Source: Halobacillus litoralis (lineage in GTDB: Bacteria > Bacillota > Bacilli > Bacillales > Halobacillaceae). From it: 64,000 bases of DNA. A program made the position numbers and the translations under genes. Positions within the stretch are counted from its first letter, which is position 1; every line of letters starts with the position of its first letter. The DNA lies in assembly GCF_004101865.1 (NCBI RefSeq), contig NZ_CP026118.1, forward strand, positions 434,001 through 498,000, written 5' to 3'. The notes beneath the pieces were generated by a model, which was not told where the DNA came from, did no database searches, and was given only the letters and a program-made list of their open reading frames with translations. Positions 17,243 through 26,252 of this stretch are shown in pieces.

Positions 17243-18271
17243 TCATGGCAGCGTCAAGAAATTTTGGGTGTAATACCTTTCGTGCACGCCAACACCGATG
17301 TGTGTGTAGTCAGGGTCCAGCAGTGCTTTCCGGTGACCAGGGCTATTCAGCCAACCATGGAGGGCAGCTGCAGCATCTGTATATTGTGCCGCAATATTTT
17401 CCCCTGCCCGAACATAAAAAATATTTTCAAGACGCTCTTTCAGTCCGTTACCGTTTGGAGAGTAATGAGAAAAATAATTATTCTCGTCCATATCCCGACT
17501 ATGTAAGAAGGCAGCTTGTGAGGCAGCGGTGTGGTGTTTCAATTCACCCAGGCCTTGATTGTTCCGAATGAAATTCGTCATCATCAGAATTTGTGCTTCC
17601 ACGCCCTCTTGAACAGCTTCCCACTCTTCATTACTCAACCTTTCCTGTGTTGGTAAAGTTCCGCGATACACGACTTTATAAGGCTGCATCTTAAGTAAAT
17701 AATCATTTCTGATCATTCGGATCGCAGATACTTTTTCCGTGACATCGTCAAAATAGATTTGAGCAGACCATTTGTCATCCAATGAAATCACTGGTCGGTC
17801 TTTCACATCTTTTTCAGTCAGCTCCAAGCTATAGGCTCCCTCGCTTTCCAGTCTTAGAGTAGAAGGGAATTGCTTCTTTTCCATCACTTCATTATATGAC
17901 TCCCCTACAGTAACAGGACCTTCCTCCTGGTGAAATAATACGCCTGTAACCACTTCATGATCAGCTATTCCTAATTGGAAATATCGCCCTTTTTCTGTTT
18001 CATATAGCCACCACTCATAGCCGTACACGCTTGGAAACATATGATCGGGTTCTCCTAATAACGTAAGGGTTTCTTCAGAAGATTTTCCTTTCATTGAAAA
18101 AAACAGTGGATCATCCACTACCTGGCCTTCCTTACTCGACCCAGTTGTTTCAATCGATGGTTCTATTTTTTCTGAGACAGGCGGGTCATCAGGGGCATCT
18201 GACCTTTCACTCCCCATCCACACTACAGATCCCACTAATAAGATCAATATACAGAAGAATATTTTTTTCAA
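17243..18271 (-). CDS. ylbC: YlbC-like CAP-domain (SCP/PR-1) exported protein
   Basis: 342 aa. An N-terminal hydrophobic segment (residues about 4-22) acts as signal or anchor. Residues about 60-200 are the CAP-associated domain typical of Bacillus proteins (LTLLGEPDHMFPSVYGYEWWLY). The C-terminal 120 residues are the CAP domain: AAFLHSRDMDENNYFSHYSPNG and LNSPGHRKALLDPDYTHIGVGV contain the two conserved histidines. It acts outside the membrane; activity unknown. Confidence 0.9.
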   Translation of the reverse strand: MKKIFFCILILLVGSVVWMGSERSDAPDDPPVSEKIEPSIETTGSSKEGQVVDDPLFFSMKGKSSEETLTLLGEPDHMFPSVYGYEWWLYETEKGRYFQLGIADHEVVTGVLFHQEEGPVTVGESYNEVMEKKQFPSTLRLESEGAYSLELTEKDVKDRPVISLDDKWSAQIYFDDVTEKVSAIRMIRNDYLLKMQPYKVVYRGTLPTQERLSNEEWEAVQEGVEAQILMMTNFIRNNQGLGELKHHTAASQAAFLHSRDMDENNYFSHYSPNGNGLKERLENIFYVRAGENIAAQYTDAAAALHGWLNSPGHRKALLDPDYTHIGVGVHERYYTQNFLTLP

Positions 18272-18414
18272 ATGAAAAACCCCTTATGGACTGTCTTTAT
18301 ATTATGTATAAGCTCTCTATCAGAGGGCTATGATTAATTATCGTGTGTCCTTACAGTAAACAAAAGGGCAGCCTGCATTCTCATCCTCTTTAACAAAAAA
18401 GTCTGCAAATATGG

Positions 18415-18723
18415 TGGCCACTGAAAAAAATATTTCAATCCAGAGGAGCTGTTAATGTTTGTTGTTGCTTCTCACGAATCGCTTCTCGTGGAAGCAACGA
18501 GGTCCATCTGAAAAGAGTGATGTTCTTTGATTTATAAAAGAATATCACTCTGCGTGTACAAGAGCCGGCGGCGATATTCACCGTCAATATCAAACGAATA
18601 CTAAAGATCATGGAAAATGTCTCATCGAAATAAAGAAACCGAGTAGGACGATAAAAAATCGTCCTACTCGGCTTTTTCTTTGATGCATCACTTAGAAAGT
18701 TGCAGTTCTTCATCAGCCTCCGA
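18415..18723. repeat. Dispersed element R1, copy b
   Basis: Shares with the 50.5-kb copy, in the same orientation, the segments CAGAGGAGCTGTTAATG-like start, TTTGTTGTTGCTTCTCACG, GGAAGCAACGAGG, TCTTTGATTTATAAA, TCTCATCGAAATAAA and GAAAGTTGCAGTTCTTCAT. GGCCACTGAA at its left end also occurs at the end of copy a core. It accounts for most of the 18272-18744 gap; no gene is supported there. Confidence 0.7.
18639..18676. terminator. Strong hairpin inside repeat R1b
   Basis: CCGAGTAGGACGAT (18639-18652) pairs with ATCGTCCTACTCGG (18658-18671), followed by CTTTTTCTTTG. Likely terminates transcription on one or both strands between ylbB and ylbC. Confidence 0.7.
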
Positions 18724-18744
18724 ATATGCAGGCTTTTTTTGAAA

Positions 18745-19173
18745 TCAGTGCAGTTCAGGGCGTTCGGAAATATCTTGTAAAGCAACACCTGCTGCGTGGT
18801 CGGACATATCTTCAACAGAAAGGTCGCCCAATGAAAGAATACCTGTCAACTTACCATTTTCTACAACAGGCAGTCGACGGACTTGATGTTGAGCCATGAT
18901 TTTGCTCGCTTCCTCTAATGAAGTATCTGGAGCACAGCTATACATCCGATCACTCATCACTTGCTGGATCGGTGTACTTTCCGCTTTCTTATCTGCATAA
19001 CCCCTGATGACAAGGTCACGGTCAGTTACCATTCCCATTAGGTTCCCTTGGTCATCACAAATCGGGAGCGCTCCGACGTTCTTCTCTTTCATCATAGAAG
19101 CAGCGTCACTCAGCTGATCGTTTGTGTGACAAATGGAAACATCGCTTGTCATTATGTCTTTTACAGTTTTCAT
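18745..19173 (-). CDS. ylbB: YlbB-like CBS-domain protein
   Basis: 142 aa made of two CBS motifs (VKDIMTSDVSICHTND ... GMVTDRDLVIRG, then VMSDRMYSCAPDTSLEEA ... GILSLGDL), forming one Bateman module that in this family binds adenine nucleotides. Start set at ATG 19173 with AAAGGAGG 7 bp upstream; a longer frame has no ribosome site. Regulated partner unknown. Confidence 0.92.
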   Translation of the reverse strand: MKTVKDIMTSDVSICHTNDQLSDAASMMKEKNVGALPICDDQGNLMGMVTDRDLVIRGYADKKAESTPIQQVMSDRMYSCAPDTSLEEASKIMAQHQVRRLPVVENGKLTGILSLGDLSVEDMSDHAAGVALQDISERPELH

Positions 19174-19381
19174 GAAAGATCCTCCTTTAAAAGTCATGAT
19201 CAATCATTATTGTCCCCTTTTTGACAAAATTATTACATGCATCCCTCTACCTTTTATAGTATAATGAATAGGTAATCGCCTATATTAAAGATGTAGTGCA
19301 ACAACAATCACGACAATTGCAACCTTTACCGTTTCATACTAAAATGAAGAACGATACATAACTATTGTGAGGTGGAAAGAA

Positions 19382-19861
19382 ATGAAATTAGAAGGCACTG
19401 GTATAGAAGGTCTCGTCGTTGACTACAAACCATTGACAGAACTTATGGAAAGTAACGGGTTCATCCTTGGTGGTGCGTGGGACTACGAACGAGTGACTTA
19501 TGATTATAAGTTGATGGCACCAGAAAAGAACGTAACACACTATATCCGCATCCAGGGTTTTGCTATTGAAGGGGATGTCGATAAAGGGGATGCCGTCATT
19601 CGTCTGATGAAGCCCCTCCTTGGCCGTCACTACTATCCACACGGCGTAGAGTATGGCCATCAAGAAGGTTTCTCTGATGACATGGTTCAAAAAGCGAAAG
19701 ACCTTGTCGCCAAAGTAACCGAGCCTGCCCAGAAATATCATAACCAGGTTCCGGAACATGTCGTTCTTGAAAAGCTGAAGAAATGGGCGGAAGAAAACCA
19801 GAATCAAGAAGTGCTTGCGAAAGTGAATGAACTTTCCAACGACCCAGATCAACGAAAATAA
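19382..19861 (+). CDS. YugN-family protein
   Basis: 159 aa. Segments IEGLVVDYKPLTELMESNGFILGGAWDYERVTYDYK and LMKPLLGRHYYPHGVEY resemble the YugN-like family of Bacillaceae, small cytosolic proteins of unknown function. Start at ATG 19382, GAGGTG 7 bp upstream. Followed by a terminator and then the permease gene. Confidence 0.8.
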   Translation: MKLEGTGIEGLVVDYKPLTELMESNGFILGGAWDYERVTYDYKLMAPEKNVTHYIRIQGFAIEGDVDKGDAVIRLMKPLLGRHYYPHGVEYGHQEGFSDDMVQKAKDLVAKVTEPAQKYHNQVPEHVVLEKLKKWAEENQNQEVLAKVNELSNDPDQRK

Positions 19862-19888
19862 TCGTTCCTCCAACTATGGTTGAAATCG

Positions 19889-19922
19889 AGTCGCACATCA
19901 TTGAATGGTGAGCGGCTTTTTT
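19889..19922 (+). terminator. Intrinsic terminator after the YugN-family gene
   Basis: GTCGCACATCATT pairs with AATGGTGAGCGGC (wobbles included), followed by six T. Confidence 0.7.
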
Positions 19923-19981
19923 AAAAAATTCTTTAAGTGAACTCATCTTCGATCTACGGGGAAAGGAGAAACATACATAAA

Positions 19982-21040
19982 TTGTTCCGTTATCTTTCAA
20001 AAAAGCAGTGGATTTTAATAATCATTTCCGCCTTGCTTATCATAGCCGGCTATTTCATATTACCTGTATCCATTCCATTGATCCTTGCGTTTGTAACCGC
20101 CTTATTCTTAAATCCAGCGGTCCGGCTGATGCAATTCCGTTTTCGAATCAACAGAAAAATGTCGGTCACGATCGTTTTCCTGTTGTTTTTAGTATTCCTG
20201 GGATTGCTCGGGACATTCGCTGTGACGAGGGCCGTAACACAGATTCTTGAGCTTGCGGATAATGCACCTGAATACATCAATCAAATTAATAATGTATTGC
20301 TTAACTGGCAGAATGACATGGTAAGATTCACACAAAACATGCCAAAGGAATTCGTTGACAAAGTTTCGAATGAAATCACTAATACCGTCGACCGTACATC
20401 TACTGCTCTATCTGAAAAACTTCAAATCGGTAACATTGCTGCAGTCGCTGCCAAGATACCAGAACTTCTGGTGAGTTTTCTCGTTTATTTAATCGCCCTT
20501 TTCTTGTTCATGCTTGAACTTCCCCGCTTGCGGGACAAAATGCATGACGGGCTTACAGAAGCGACTTCTGAGAAAGTGAAGTTCATGAATGCACGCCTTT
20601 CCTATGTCGTTTTCGGATTCTTGAAAGCTCAGTTTTTAGTAAGTATTATCATCTTTTTCGTATCACTTGTCGGACTATTATGGATTGCACCAGAGGTAGC
20701 ACTCATCATGTCTCTGATCATCTGGGCCATCGATTTCGTGCCGATAATCGGCTCGATTGTCATTTTGGGACCCTGGTCCATTTACATGCTTATAATCGGT
20801 GATATAGCCATAGGTACAAAGCTCGGGGTTCTTGCTATCGTCCTGCTGGCCATCAGAAGAACTGTCGAGCCAAAAGTGATGGGACGCCATATCGGCCTCT
20901 CCCCTCTTGCAACATTGATTGCCATGTACTTAGGCTTGCAACTTATCGGACTTCTTGGGTTCATCCTTGGGCCCCTTGTGGTCATCGCTTTCAATTCAGC
21001 CAAAGAAGCCGGTATTATCAAATGGAACTATAAGATATAA
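19982..21040 (+). CDS. YtvI-like AI-2E-family permease
   Basis: About 352 aa with the AI-2E transporter layout: paired hydrophobic segments at the N-terminus, a long hydrophilic middle (about 90-150), then clustered helices ending in EPKVMGRHIGLSPLATLIAMYLG, the family signature. Best likeness is the sporulation protein YtvI. Start uncertain: AAAGGAG at 19962-19968 is followed by TTG 19982 after 13 bp (chosen), while GTG 19937 lies upstream of the ribosome site. Substrate unknown. Confidence 0.8.
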   Translation: MFRYLSKKQWILIIISALLIIAGYFILPVSIPLILAFVTALFLNPAVRLMQFRFRINRKMSVTIVFLLFLVFLGLLGTFAVTRAVTQILELADNAPEYINQINNVLLNWQNDMVRFTQNMPKEFVDKVSNEITNTVDRTSTALSEKLQIGNIAAVAAKIPELLVSFLVYLIALFLFMLELPRLRDKMHDGLTEATSEKVKFMNARLSYVVFGFLKAQFLVSIIIFFVSLVGLLWIAPEVALIMSLIIWAIDFVPIIGSIVILGPWSIYMLIIGDIAIGTKLGVLAIVLLAIRRTVEPKVMGRHIGLSPLATLIAMYLGLQLIGLLGFILGPLVVIAFNSAKEAGIIKWNYKI

Positions 21041-21120
21041 AATCATACCGGAGATGCCCTGATAAGCTCAGTCAGCACATATGTTATTCAGATGTGAGCG
21101 GTGTTAGTTTGTAAAATGAA

Positions 21121-21152
21121 AAATGCGTGAAGCAGTGGCTTCACGCATTTTT
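21121..21152. terminator. Bidirectional terminator
   Basis: AAATGCGTGAAGC (21121-21133) pairs perfectly with GCTTCACGCATTT (21138-21150), with T-runs on both strands; between convergent permease and GNAT genes. Confidence 0.9.
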
Positions 21153-21153
21153 G

Positions 21154-21696
21154 TTATAATCCTTCTTTATAAATATTCTCTTTTTGATCATTCACCGTTT
21201 TTCCTTTTTTGAATACGAGGATGTCCTGATTTTTTCCTGTATGGACAAATCCATTATTGATGAGTACTTTTTGAGAAGGGATGTTGCTTTTATCACATTC
21301 AGCTTCTACCCCTTCAACCCCACCTGATTGAAAGGCCCATTGGCATAACGCATCTACTGCTTCTGATGCATAACCGAAATTCCGCTCGGACGCAACCACT
21401 TGGTAACCGATTTGGATGTTACCCTCATCATCCGGCTTCCCTTTGAACCCGATATCACCGATGACATGTTCTCCTTTCTCATCCATGATCACCCAGGGGC
21501 CAAAGCCTAATTCCTCAGCATCATTTTCCAACCGCTCAGCATACATCGGTAGCAAAGCTTTCAATCCATCATGCGGCCAGTTTTTATTCCATGGCAACTG
21601 AAACTTATAATAAAAAGCTAAAGAATTTTTCATAAGTGTCTGGGCCAAATCAACGGTTATCGGGAATAGCTGCAACCTCGCTGTCTTCAATTCCAT
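21154..21696 (-). CDS. GNAT acetyltransferase, RimJ/RimL type
   Basis: 180 aa. N-terminal ELKTARLQLFPIT and the acetyl-CoA motif QIGYQVVASERNFGYASEAVDALCQWAF, then SNIPSQKVLINNGF, are typical of RimJ/RimL-like N-acetyltransferases. Start at ATG 21696 with AAGGGATGG upstream. Substrate unknown. Not part of the B. subtilis order, so a local insertion between ylbB and the cta cluster. Confidence 0.85.
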   Translation of the reverse strand: MELKTARLQLFPITVDLAQTLMKNSLAFYYKFQLPWNKNWPHDGLKALLPMYAERLENDAEELGFGPWVIMDEKGEHVIGDIGFKGKPDDEGNIQIGYQVVASERNFGYASEAVDALCQWAFQSGGVEGVEAECDKSNIPSQKVLINNGFVHTGKNQDILVFKKGKTVNDQKENIYKEGL

Positions 21697-21776
21697 TAGT
21701 GATCCATCCCTTTCATTTATGTAACGTGAATGATGCTCATACAATTCGTTATACCTTATATTCACAATAATTAAAC

Positions 21777-21813
21777 AAAAAAAACAACGAATCGATCACT
21801 CCGATTCGTTGTT
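21777..21813 (-). terminator. Intrinsic terminator after the DUF420 gene
   Basis: AACAACGAATCG (21783-21794) pairs with CGATTCGTTGTT (21802-21813), followed on the minus strand by eight T. Confidence 0.9.
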
Positions 21814-21817
21814 TATC

Positions 21818-22273
21818 TCATGTTCCCAATATAGCTTTAATCATACTCGTTGTCGTGCCCCCATCATAAATGATGTAGAGCAGAAGATAAACCGCTACAC
21901 CTGTAATGGCTGTACAAAACCAAATCACACTTGTAACAGGACCTAACTTCCTATGTTTGGCGATTTTCCTTTTATAAGCAAGAGACAGGGTGACAATTCC
22001 GAAGACAGCCCCCACTGTTGCAAGGAAAATATGAAAGATCAGAAAAATCGTATAATAAATCTTAATATCATCAGGACCACCGAAGCTTGTATTCCCCACG
22101 AATATCGTCCGGCTCAAATAGATGATAAAAAATGTCAATGCACTGATCGCTGCTGCAATCATAACCTTTTTATGGGCTCTTCGCCGATCTTTTATGATCA
22201 AAGCCCAACCGATAGCAACAAGTACGGCACTCAGGACTATGAATACCGTGCTCAAAGTCGGTAGTAATGGCAT
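21818..22273 (-). CDS. DUF420 membrane protein (YozB-like)
   Basis: 151 aa with four hydrophobic segments (about 5-25, 38-58, 75-100, 120-142). Matches the DUF420 family, which is often linked to haem-copper oxidases; a staphylococcal protein required for aa3-oxidase function (CtaM) is reported to be of this type. Placed 32 bp downstream of ctaG, so probably an oxidase assembly factor here. Role is inference from context. Confidence 0.8.
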   Translation of the reverse strand: MPLLPTLSTVFIVLSAVLVAIGWALIIKDRRRAHKKVMIAAAISALTFFIIYLSRTIFVGNTSFGGPDDIKIYYTIFLIFHIFLATVGAVFGIVTLSLAYKRKIAKHRKLGPVTSVIWFCTAITGVAVYLLLYIIYDGGTTTSMIKAILGT

Positions 22274-22305
22274 ACCTACACCTCTTTCTCTTTACAAACA
22301 ATCGA

Positions 22306-23205
22306 TCAAGTCTCAGATGTCGCCTGATCCGGCAGTGGATCGATCGTATCACGTTCCCGGTTGAACCAACTGAAGAATACATACGCGATGACCGCACCGA
22401 AAATGATTTCCTGTGTAATTTTCATGATGATTCCACCTAATTGCTGATCTTCCACCAATGGCATAGGAGTAAAGTAACTCGGGCCACTTAAACTTGAAGC
22501 AAGATCGTTCAATACGTTTGCTGGCACACATAAACTCATTGCCTGCATCCAAGCTCCAGATTCAGAATAGGTTTCATATAATGGGGACCCAGCAAAAATA
22601 ATCAGTCCACAAGCAGGAGTAATCAGTACCCCGTTAGCAAAAATAAAACCTATTTTCATGATCGGGCTTAACCTGTCCATTTTCTCTAATGGAGGGAAAA
22701 CTGAAATCCACATGAAAAATGCCGTGAACAATATGACCGTTGTAATTATCGTATGTGCCAAATCACTCGATTTAGAAAAGTCAAAAATGGAAGGCATATG
22801 GTAAATCGAGAAAAGACCATTGAAAAGAAGCAGTGAAATAAGCGGTTTTGTCAATAAATTGAACAGAGGACGTAACCCTTTAGCTTCCAGTACCTGCTCC
22901 CAAATCCATGTTGGAATACCTTTGATGACGAGTATCGGAAAAAGGAGGTAATACAAAGCCATCTGAGTCATGTGGGCAGTGAACATGATGTGCCCTAACA
23001 GATCGACAGGAGAACCTTTCACCAAATATAACAACAGCATTCCACTATAGAACATCACTTGTTGGAAGGCACTCGGATGCTCTGTTCCTTTCTTTCTCCC
23101 AGGACCAGTGAAATAAAAATATAAAGCCGACAAAATCAGCACAAAAAGAAAATAATACGGACTCCATAATGCACGGAAACCGAATATTTGAAGTTCTAAC
23201 CACAT
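22306..23205 (-). CDS. ctaG: CtaG, caa3-type cytochrome c oxidase assembly factor
   Basis: 299 aa, about seven membrane segments, matching the Caa3_CtaG family: HIMFTAHMTQMALYYLLFPILVIKGIP is the typical histidine-bearing core. It is needed for active caa3 oxidase, likely in copper insertion. A terminator after ctaF (23331-23356) separates it from ctaCDEF, so it has its own promoter in the gap 23206-23330 and is co-transcribed with the DUF420 gene. Confidence 0.93.
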   Translation of the reverse strand: MWLELQIFGFRALWSPYYFLFVLILSALYFYFTGPGRKKGTEHPSAFQQVMFYSGMLLLYLVKGSPVDLLGHIMFTAHMTQMALYYLLFPILVIKGIPTWIWEQVLEAKGLRPLFNLLTKPLISLLLFNGLFSIYHMPSIFDFSKSSDLAHTIITTVILFTAFFMWISVFPPLEKMDRLSPIMKIGFIFANGVLITPACGLIIFAGSPLYETYSESGAWMQAMSLCVPANVLNDLASSLSGPSYFTPMPLVEDQQLGGIIMKITQEIIFGAVIAYVFFSWFNRERDTIDPLPDQATSET

Positions 23206-23330
23206 AGGTGTCTCACCCCAGATTGTTTACTTTTACCTCTTCATTTTACCTAATTTCCCACCAAAAAACGAGTGTTCGTGCAAGATAATCCTTATTGTTC
23301 ATAAATTAGTCAAAACTTTGGATTATATAG

Positions 23331-23356
23331 AAAAAGACCGGAGCACCGGTCTTTTT
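23331..23356 (-). terminator. Intrinsic terminator after ctaF
   Basis: AAAAAGACCGG (23331-23341) pairs with CCGGTCTTTTT (23346-23356), tetraloop; T-run on the minus strand. Confidence 0.9.
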
Positions 23357-23391
23357 CCTTTTTCAAGCGCTGAGCGCATTCAATTTTTTAT

Positions 23392-23718
23392 TTACCACCA
23401 GATAATTGATGTGAAAGTGATGATTGTCAAAGCACCTACGGCTGCCCCGCCATACATCATCATAGCAGGCATGTCGTGTCCTTTATTTTTCATATGCATG
23501 AAATAATAAAGTTGGAATGCCACTTGAACAACAGCTAAGATGATCAGCGTAGGAATGACGAAGAAGGAGCTGATCTCCATTATGACCATTCCGAACGCGA
23601 TGAAGGTGAACAAGATCATCAGAGCGAAACTGATGACTTGCTGCTTCATTTCCTCGCGGTGCTGTTTCTTTTCATATTCTGCTTGATGTGCAGGTCTGGA
23701 ATGTGTGTTATTCTCCAT
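23392..23718 (-). CDS. ctaF: CtaF, cytochrome c oxidase subunit IV (caa3 type)
   Basis: 108 aa. Basic N-terminal tail, then three membrane helices (about 27-45, 50-70, 85-105) as in subunit IVB. It starts 3 bp after the ctaE stop, last gene of the ctaCDEF transcript, followed by a terminator. Confidence 0.93.
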   Translation of the reverse strand: MENNTHSRPAHQAEYEKKQHREEMKQQVISFALMILFTFIAFGMVIMEISSFFVIPTLIILAVVQVAFQLYYFMHMKNKGHDMPAMMMYGGAAVGALTIITFTSIIWW

Positions 23719-23721
23719 TGA

Positions 23722-24345
23722 TTAACCCACCTTTCCCATAAGGTACACAACTGTGAAAATGAATACCCATACAACGTCAATGAAGTGCCAATACAAGCTG
23801 GCAATATAGAACTTAGGTGCGTTATACAAGTTCAAGCCACGCCTTTGGTTACGAAGCATCAAAGCGATGATCCAACTTAAACCGAAGACTACGTGTCCTC
23901 CGTGGAAGCCGACCAATGTATAGAAGGCTGAACCAAAGGCAGATGATCGGAATGTGAATCCGTATTCATGGATATAGTGATAAAACTCATAAAGCTCACA
24001 GCTCAGGAATCCTAGACCTAATAGAACTGTAATCGCCAACCATTTCTGCATTTTAGCAAAATCATGGTTCTTCATATGGTACATGGCGTAAACACTTGTC
24101 AAAGAGCTTGTCAGCAGCAGCATCGTCATAATGAAGACGAGCTCTAAGCCGAATAAATGCTCAGGAGTGTTTTCCCCTTGCGTCGAGCCATTCAACGCAA
24201 TGTAAGTACCAAATAAGCTGGCGAACAATACTGTTTCTCCGCCTAGAAAAAACCAAAAGCCTAAAAATTTGTTCTTACCTTCAAGGGTGGCTTTTTCCGG
24301 ATCATGCGGCATTTGTTTTGGATTGAGAACATCTTCATGACTCAT
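23722..24345 (-). CDS. ctaE: CtaE, cytochrome c oxidase subunit III
   Basis: 207 aa with five membrane helices. FLGFWFFLGGETVLFASLFGTY near the start and GFHGGHVVFGLSWI in the fourth helix are subunit III hallmarks. The ATG immediately follows the ctaD stop codon with no gap, indicating translational coupling. Confidence 0.95.
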   Translation of the reverse strand: MSHEDVLNPKQMPHDPEKATLEGKNKFLGFWFFLGGETVLFASLFGTYIALNGSTQGENTPEHLFGLELVFIMTMLLLTSSLTSVYAMYHMKNHDFAKMQKWLAITVLLGLGFLSCELYEFYHYIHEYGFTFRSSAFGSAFYTLVGFHGGHVVFGLSWIIALMLRNQRRGLNLYNAPKFYIASLYWHFIDVVWVFIFTVVYLMGKVG

Positions 24346-26214
24346 TTATTTGCCAGCCCCCTTCTTAATATCTTCTTCTAGCTCTTCTTTATGAATGTGG
24401 TGTCCAAGATCGTCTTTAAGAGATCGTGTCAGCATCGAACCTAGAGTGATGCCCATACCTACGAACACTAAGATCAACCATGTCGGGTCATCCACTTGAT
24501 AAATGAAACCGAATCCTGCAATGAATGTACCTAGAGAAATCATAAATGGAAGGATGGATGCATTCGGCATGTGGATATCGCCAAGCGGCTCTGCAGGTGT
24601 CATCCCTTCTTTCCCGTCCATTTTCTCTATCCATAACGGATCCAGACCACGCACAAGTGGTGTCTGAACAAAGTTATAGTGTGGTGGTGGAGATGGAATC
24701 GACCATTCAAGTGAACGTCCGCCCCAAGGGTCTCCGCCTACTTTCTTCTCTTTGACTGCTGTATAAATGATGTTGTAAAGGAAAATCAGTGTACCGATCG
24801 CCATTAAGAAAGCACCGATTGTACTGATCATGTTACCTGTTGCCAGTCCTTGACCATCCAGGAATACCCAGTAACGACGTGGCATTCCCATCAAACCTAG
24901 GAAGTGCTGGATGAAGAATGTCAAATGGAAACCGATGAAAAATGGCCAGAACGCCAATTTCCCAAGTTTCTCATTAAGGACTTTACCGAACATCTTAGGC
25001 CACCAGTAGTGTAGTGCAGCAAAAATACCGAATACCACACCACCAACGATTACATAGTGGAAGTGTCCTACTACAAAATAAGTATCATGATACTGGAAGT
25101 CAGCTGCTGCTGCGGCAAGCATGACACCAGTCATACCACCGATCGTGAAAGATGGGATGAAGGCAACGGACCATAGCATCGCTGAAGTCATCTTGATCTG
25201 CCCGCCCCACATCGTGAACAACCAGTTGAAAATTTTAATACCCGTCGGTACTGCAATCGCCATAGTAGCTACTGCGAAAATAGAGTTAGCGATTGGCCCC
25301 ATTCCTACAGTGAACATGTGGTGGGCCCATACCATGAAACCTAAGAAACCGATTAAAACGGTTGCAAATACCATAGCAGAGTATCCGAATAAACGTTTTT
25401 TAGAAAACGTTGAAAAGATATCACTGAATGCCCCGAATAACGGAAGGATCAATATGTAAACTTCCGGGTGACCGAAGATCCAGAATAAGTGCTCCCAAAT
25501 AATAGCATTACCACCAAGTCCTACATCAAAAAACGCAGAACCGAACATACGGTCGAACATCATAAGGAAAAGTCCTACTGTCAAAGCAGGGAATGCAAAT
25601 AAAATTAATGTACTGGTTACAAATACAGACCATGTGAACAGAGGCATACGCATATAGGTCATACCTGGCGCCCGCATGTTTACGATAGTGACGAGGAAGT
25701 TTATCCCCCCGATCAATGTCCCGGCCCCTGATATCTGGAGTCCCATGACATAATAATCAACACCGTGTCCAGGTGATGTCGTCGAAAGTGGTGCATAGTT
25801 CGTCCACCCGGCATCCGGTGCGCCGCCTGTGAACCAGGAAACGTTTAAAATCAGTCCCCCGAACAAGAACAACCAGAAACCTAAAGAGTTCAAGAATGGA
25901 AATGCTACGTCCCTTGCTCCTATTTGTAAGGGGACAACAGCATTCATCAATGCAAAGATAAGCGGCATAGCTGCCAAGAAAATCATTGTTGTACCATGCA
26001 TCGTAATCATTTCGTTATAAAGCCCAGCGGAGATGAAATCATTGTCCGGTTTCATCAATTGGATTCGAATTATCATGGCTTCTAGCCCACCGATTAGGAA
26101 GAATAACCCCCCAGAGACCAAATAAAGATGTGCAATCTTCTTGTGGTCCACTGTTGTTAAGTAATCCCAAATCACAGCGCCGAGCCCACGTTTTTGTGCA
26201 AGTGCAGTACTCAC
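24346..26214 (-). CDS. ctaD: CtaD, cytochrome c oxidase subunit I
   Basis: 622 aa. Haem-copper oxidase subunit I with the low-spin haem region MITMHGTTMIFL, the CuB ligand and His-Tyr crosslink motif GHPEVYILILP, the K-channel/CuB segment WAHHMFTVGMG, and the haem ligands in HDTYFVVGHFHYV. The extra C-terminal helices match the long caa3-type subunit. Reduces oxygen in the membrane and pumps protons. Lies 38 bp downstream of ctaC. Confidence 0.97.
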   Translation of the reverse strand: MSTALAQKRGLGAVIWDYLTTVDHKKIAHLYLVSGGLFFLIGGLEAMIIRIQLMKPDNDFISAGLYNEMITMHGTTMIFLAAMPLIFALMNAVVPLQIGARDVAFPFLNSLGFWLFLFGGLILNVSWFTGGAPDAGWTNYAPLSTTSPGHGVDYYVMGLQISGAGTLIGGINFLVTIVNMRAPGMTYMRMPLFTWSVFVTSTLILFAFPALTVGLFLMMFDRMFGSAFFDVGLGGNAIIWEHLFWIFGHPEVYILILPLFGAFSDIFSTFSKKRLFGYSAMVFATVLIGFLGFMVWAHHMFTVGMGPIANSIFAVATMAIAVPTGIKIFNWLFTMWGGQIKMTSAMLWSVAFIPSFTIGGMTGVMLAAAAADFQYHDTYFVVGHFHYVIVGGVVFGIFAALHYWWPKMFGKVLNEKLGKLAFWPFFIGFHLTFFIQHFLGLMGMPRRYWVFLDGQGLATGNMISTIGAFLMAIGTLIFLYNIIYTAVKEKKVGGDPWGGRSLEWSIPSPPPHYNFVQTPLVRGLDPLWIEKMDGKEGMTPAEPLGDIHMPNASILPFMISLGTFIAGFGFIYQVDDPTWLILVFVGMGITLGSMLTRSLKDDLGHHIHKEELEEDIKKGAGK

Positions 26215-26252
26215 GCTTTAACCTCCCTTTTCAACCTCTTTCTCATAATAGA

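Noticed and set aside
18435..18815. 126-codon minus-strand frame overlapping ylbB
   Set aside because: Overlaps the ylbB end in another frame and the R1b repeat; no ribosome site or family match.
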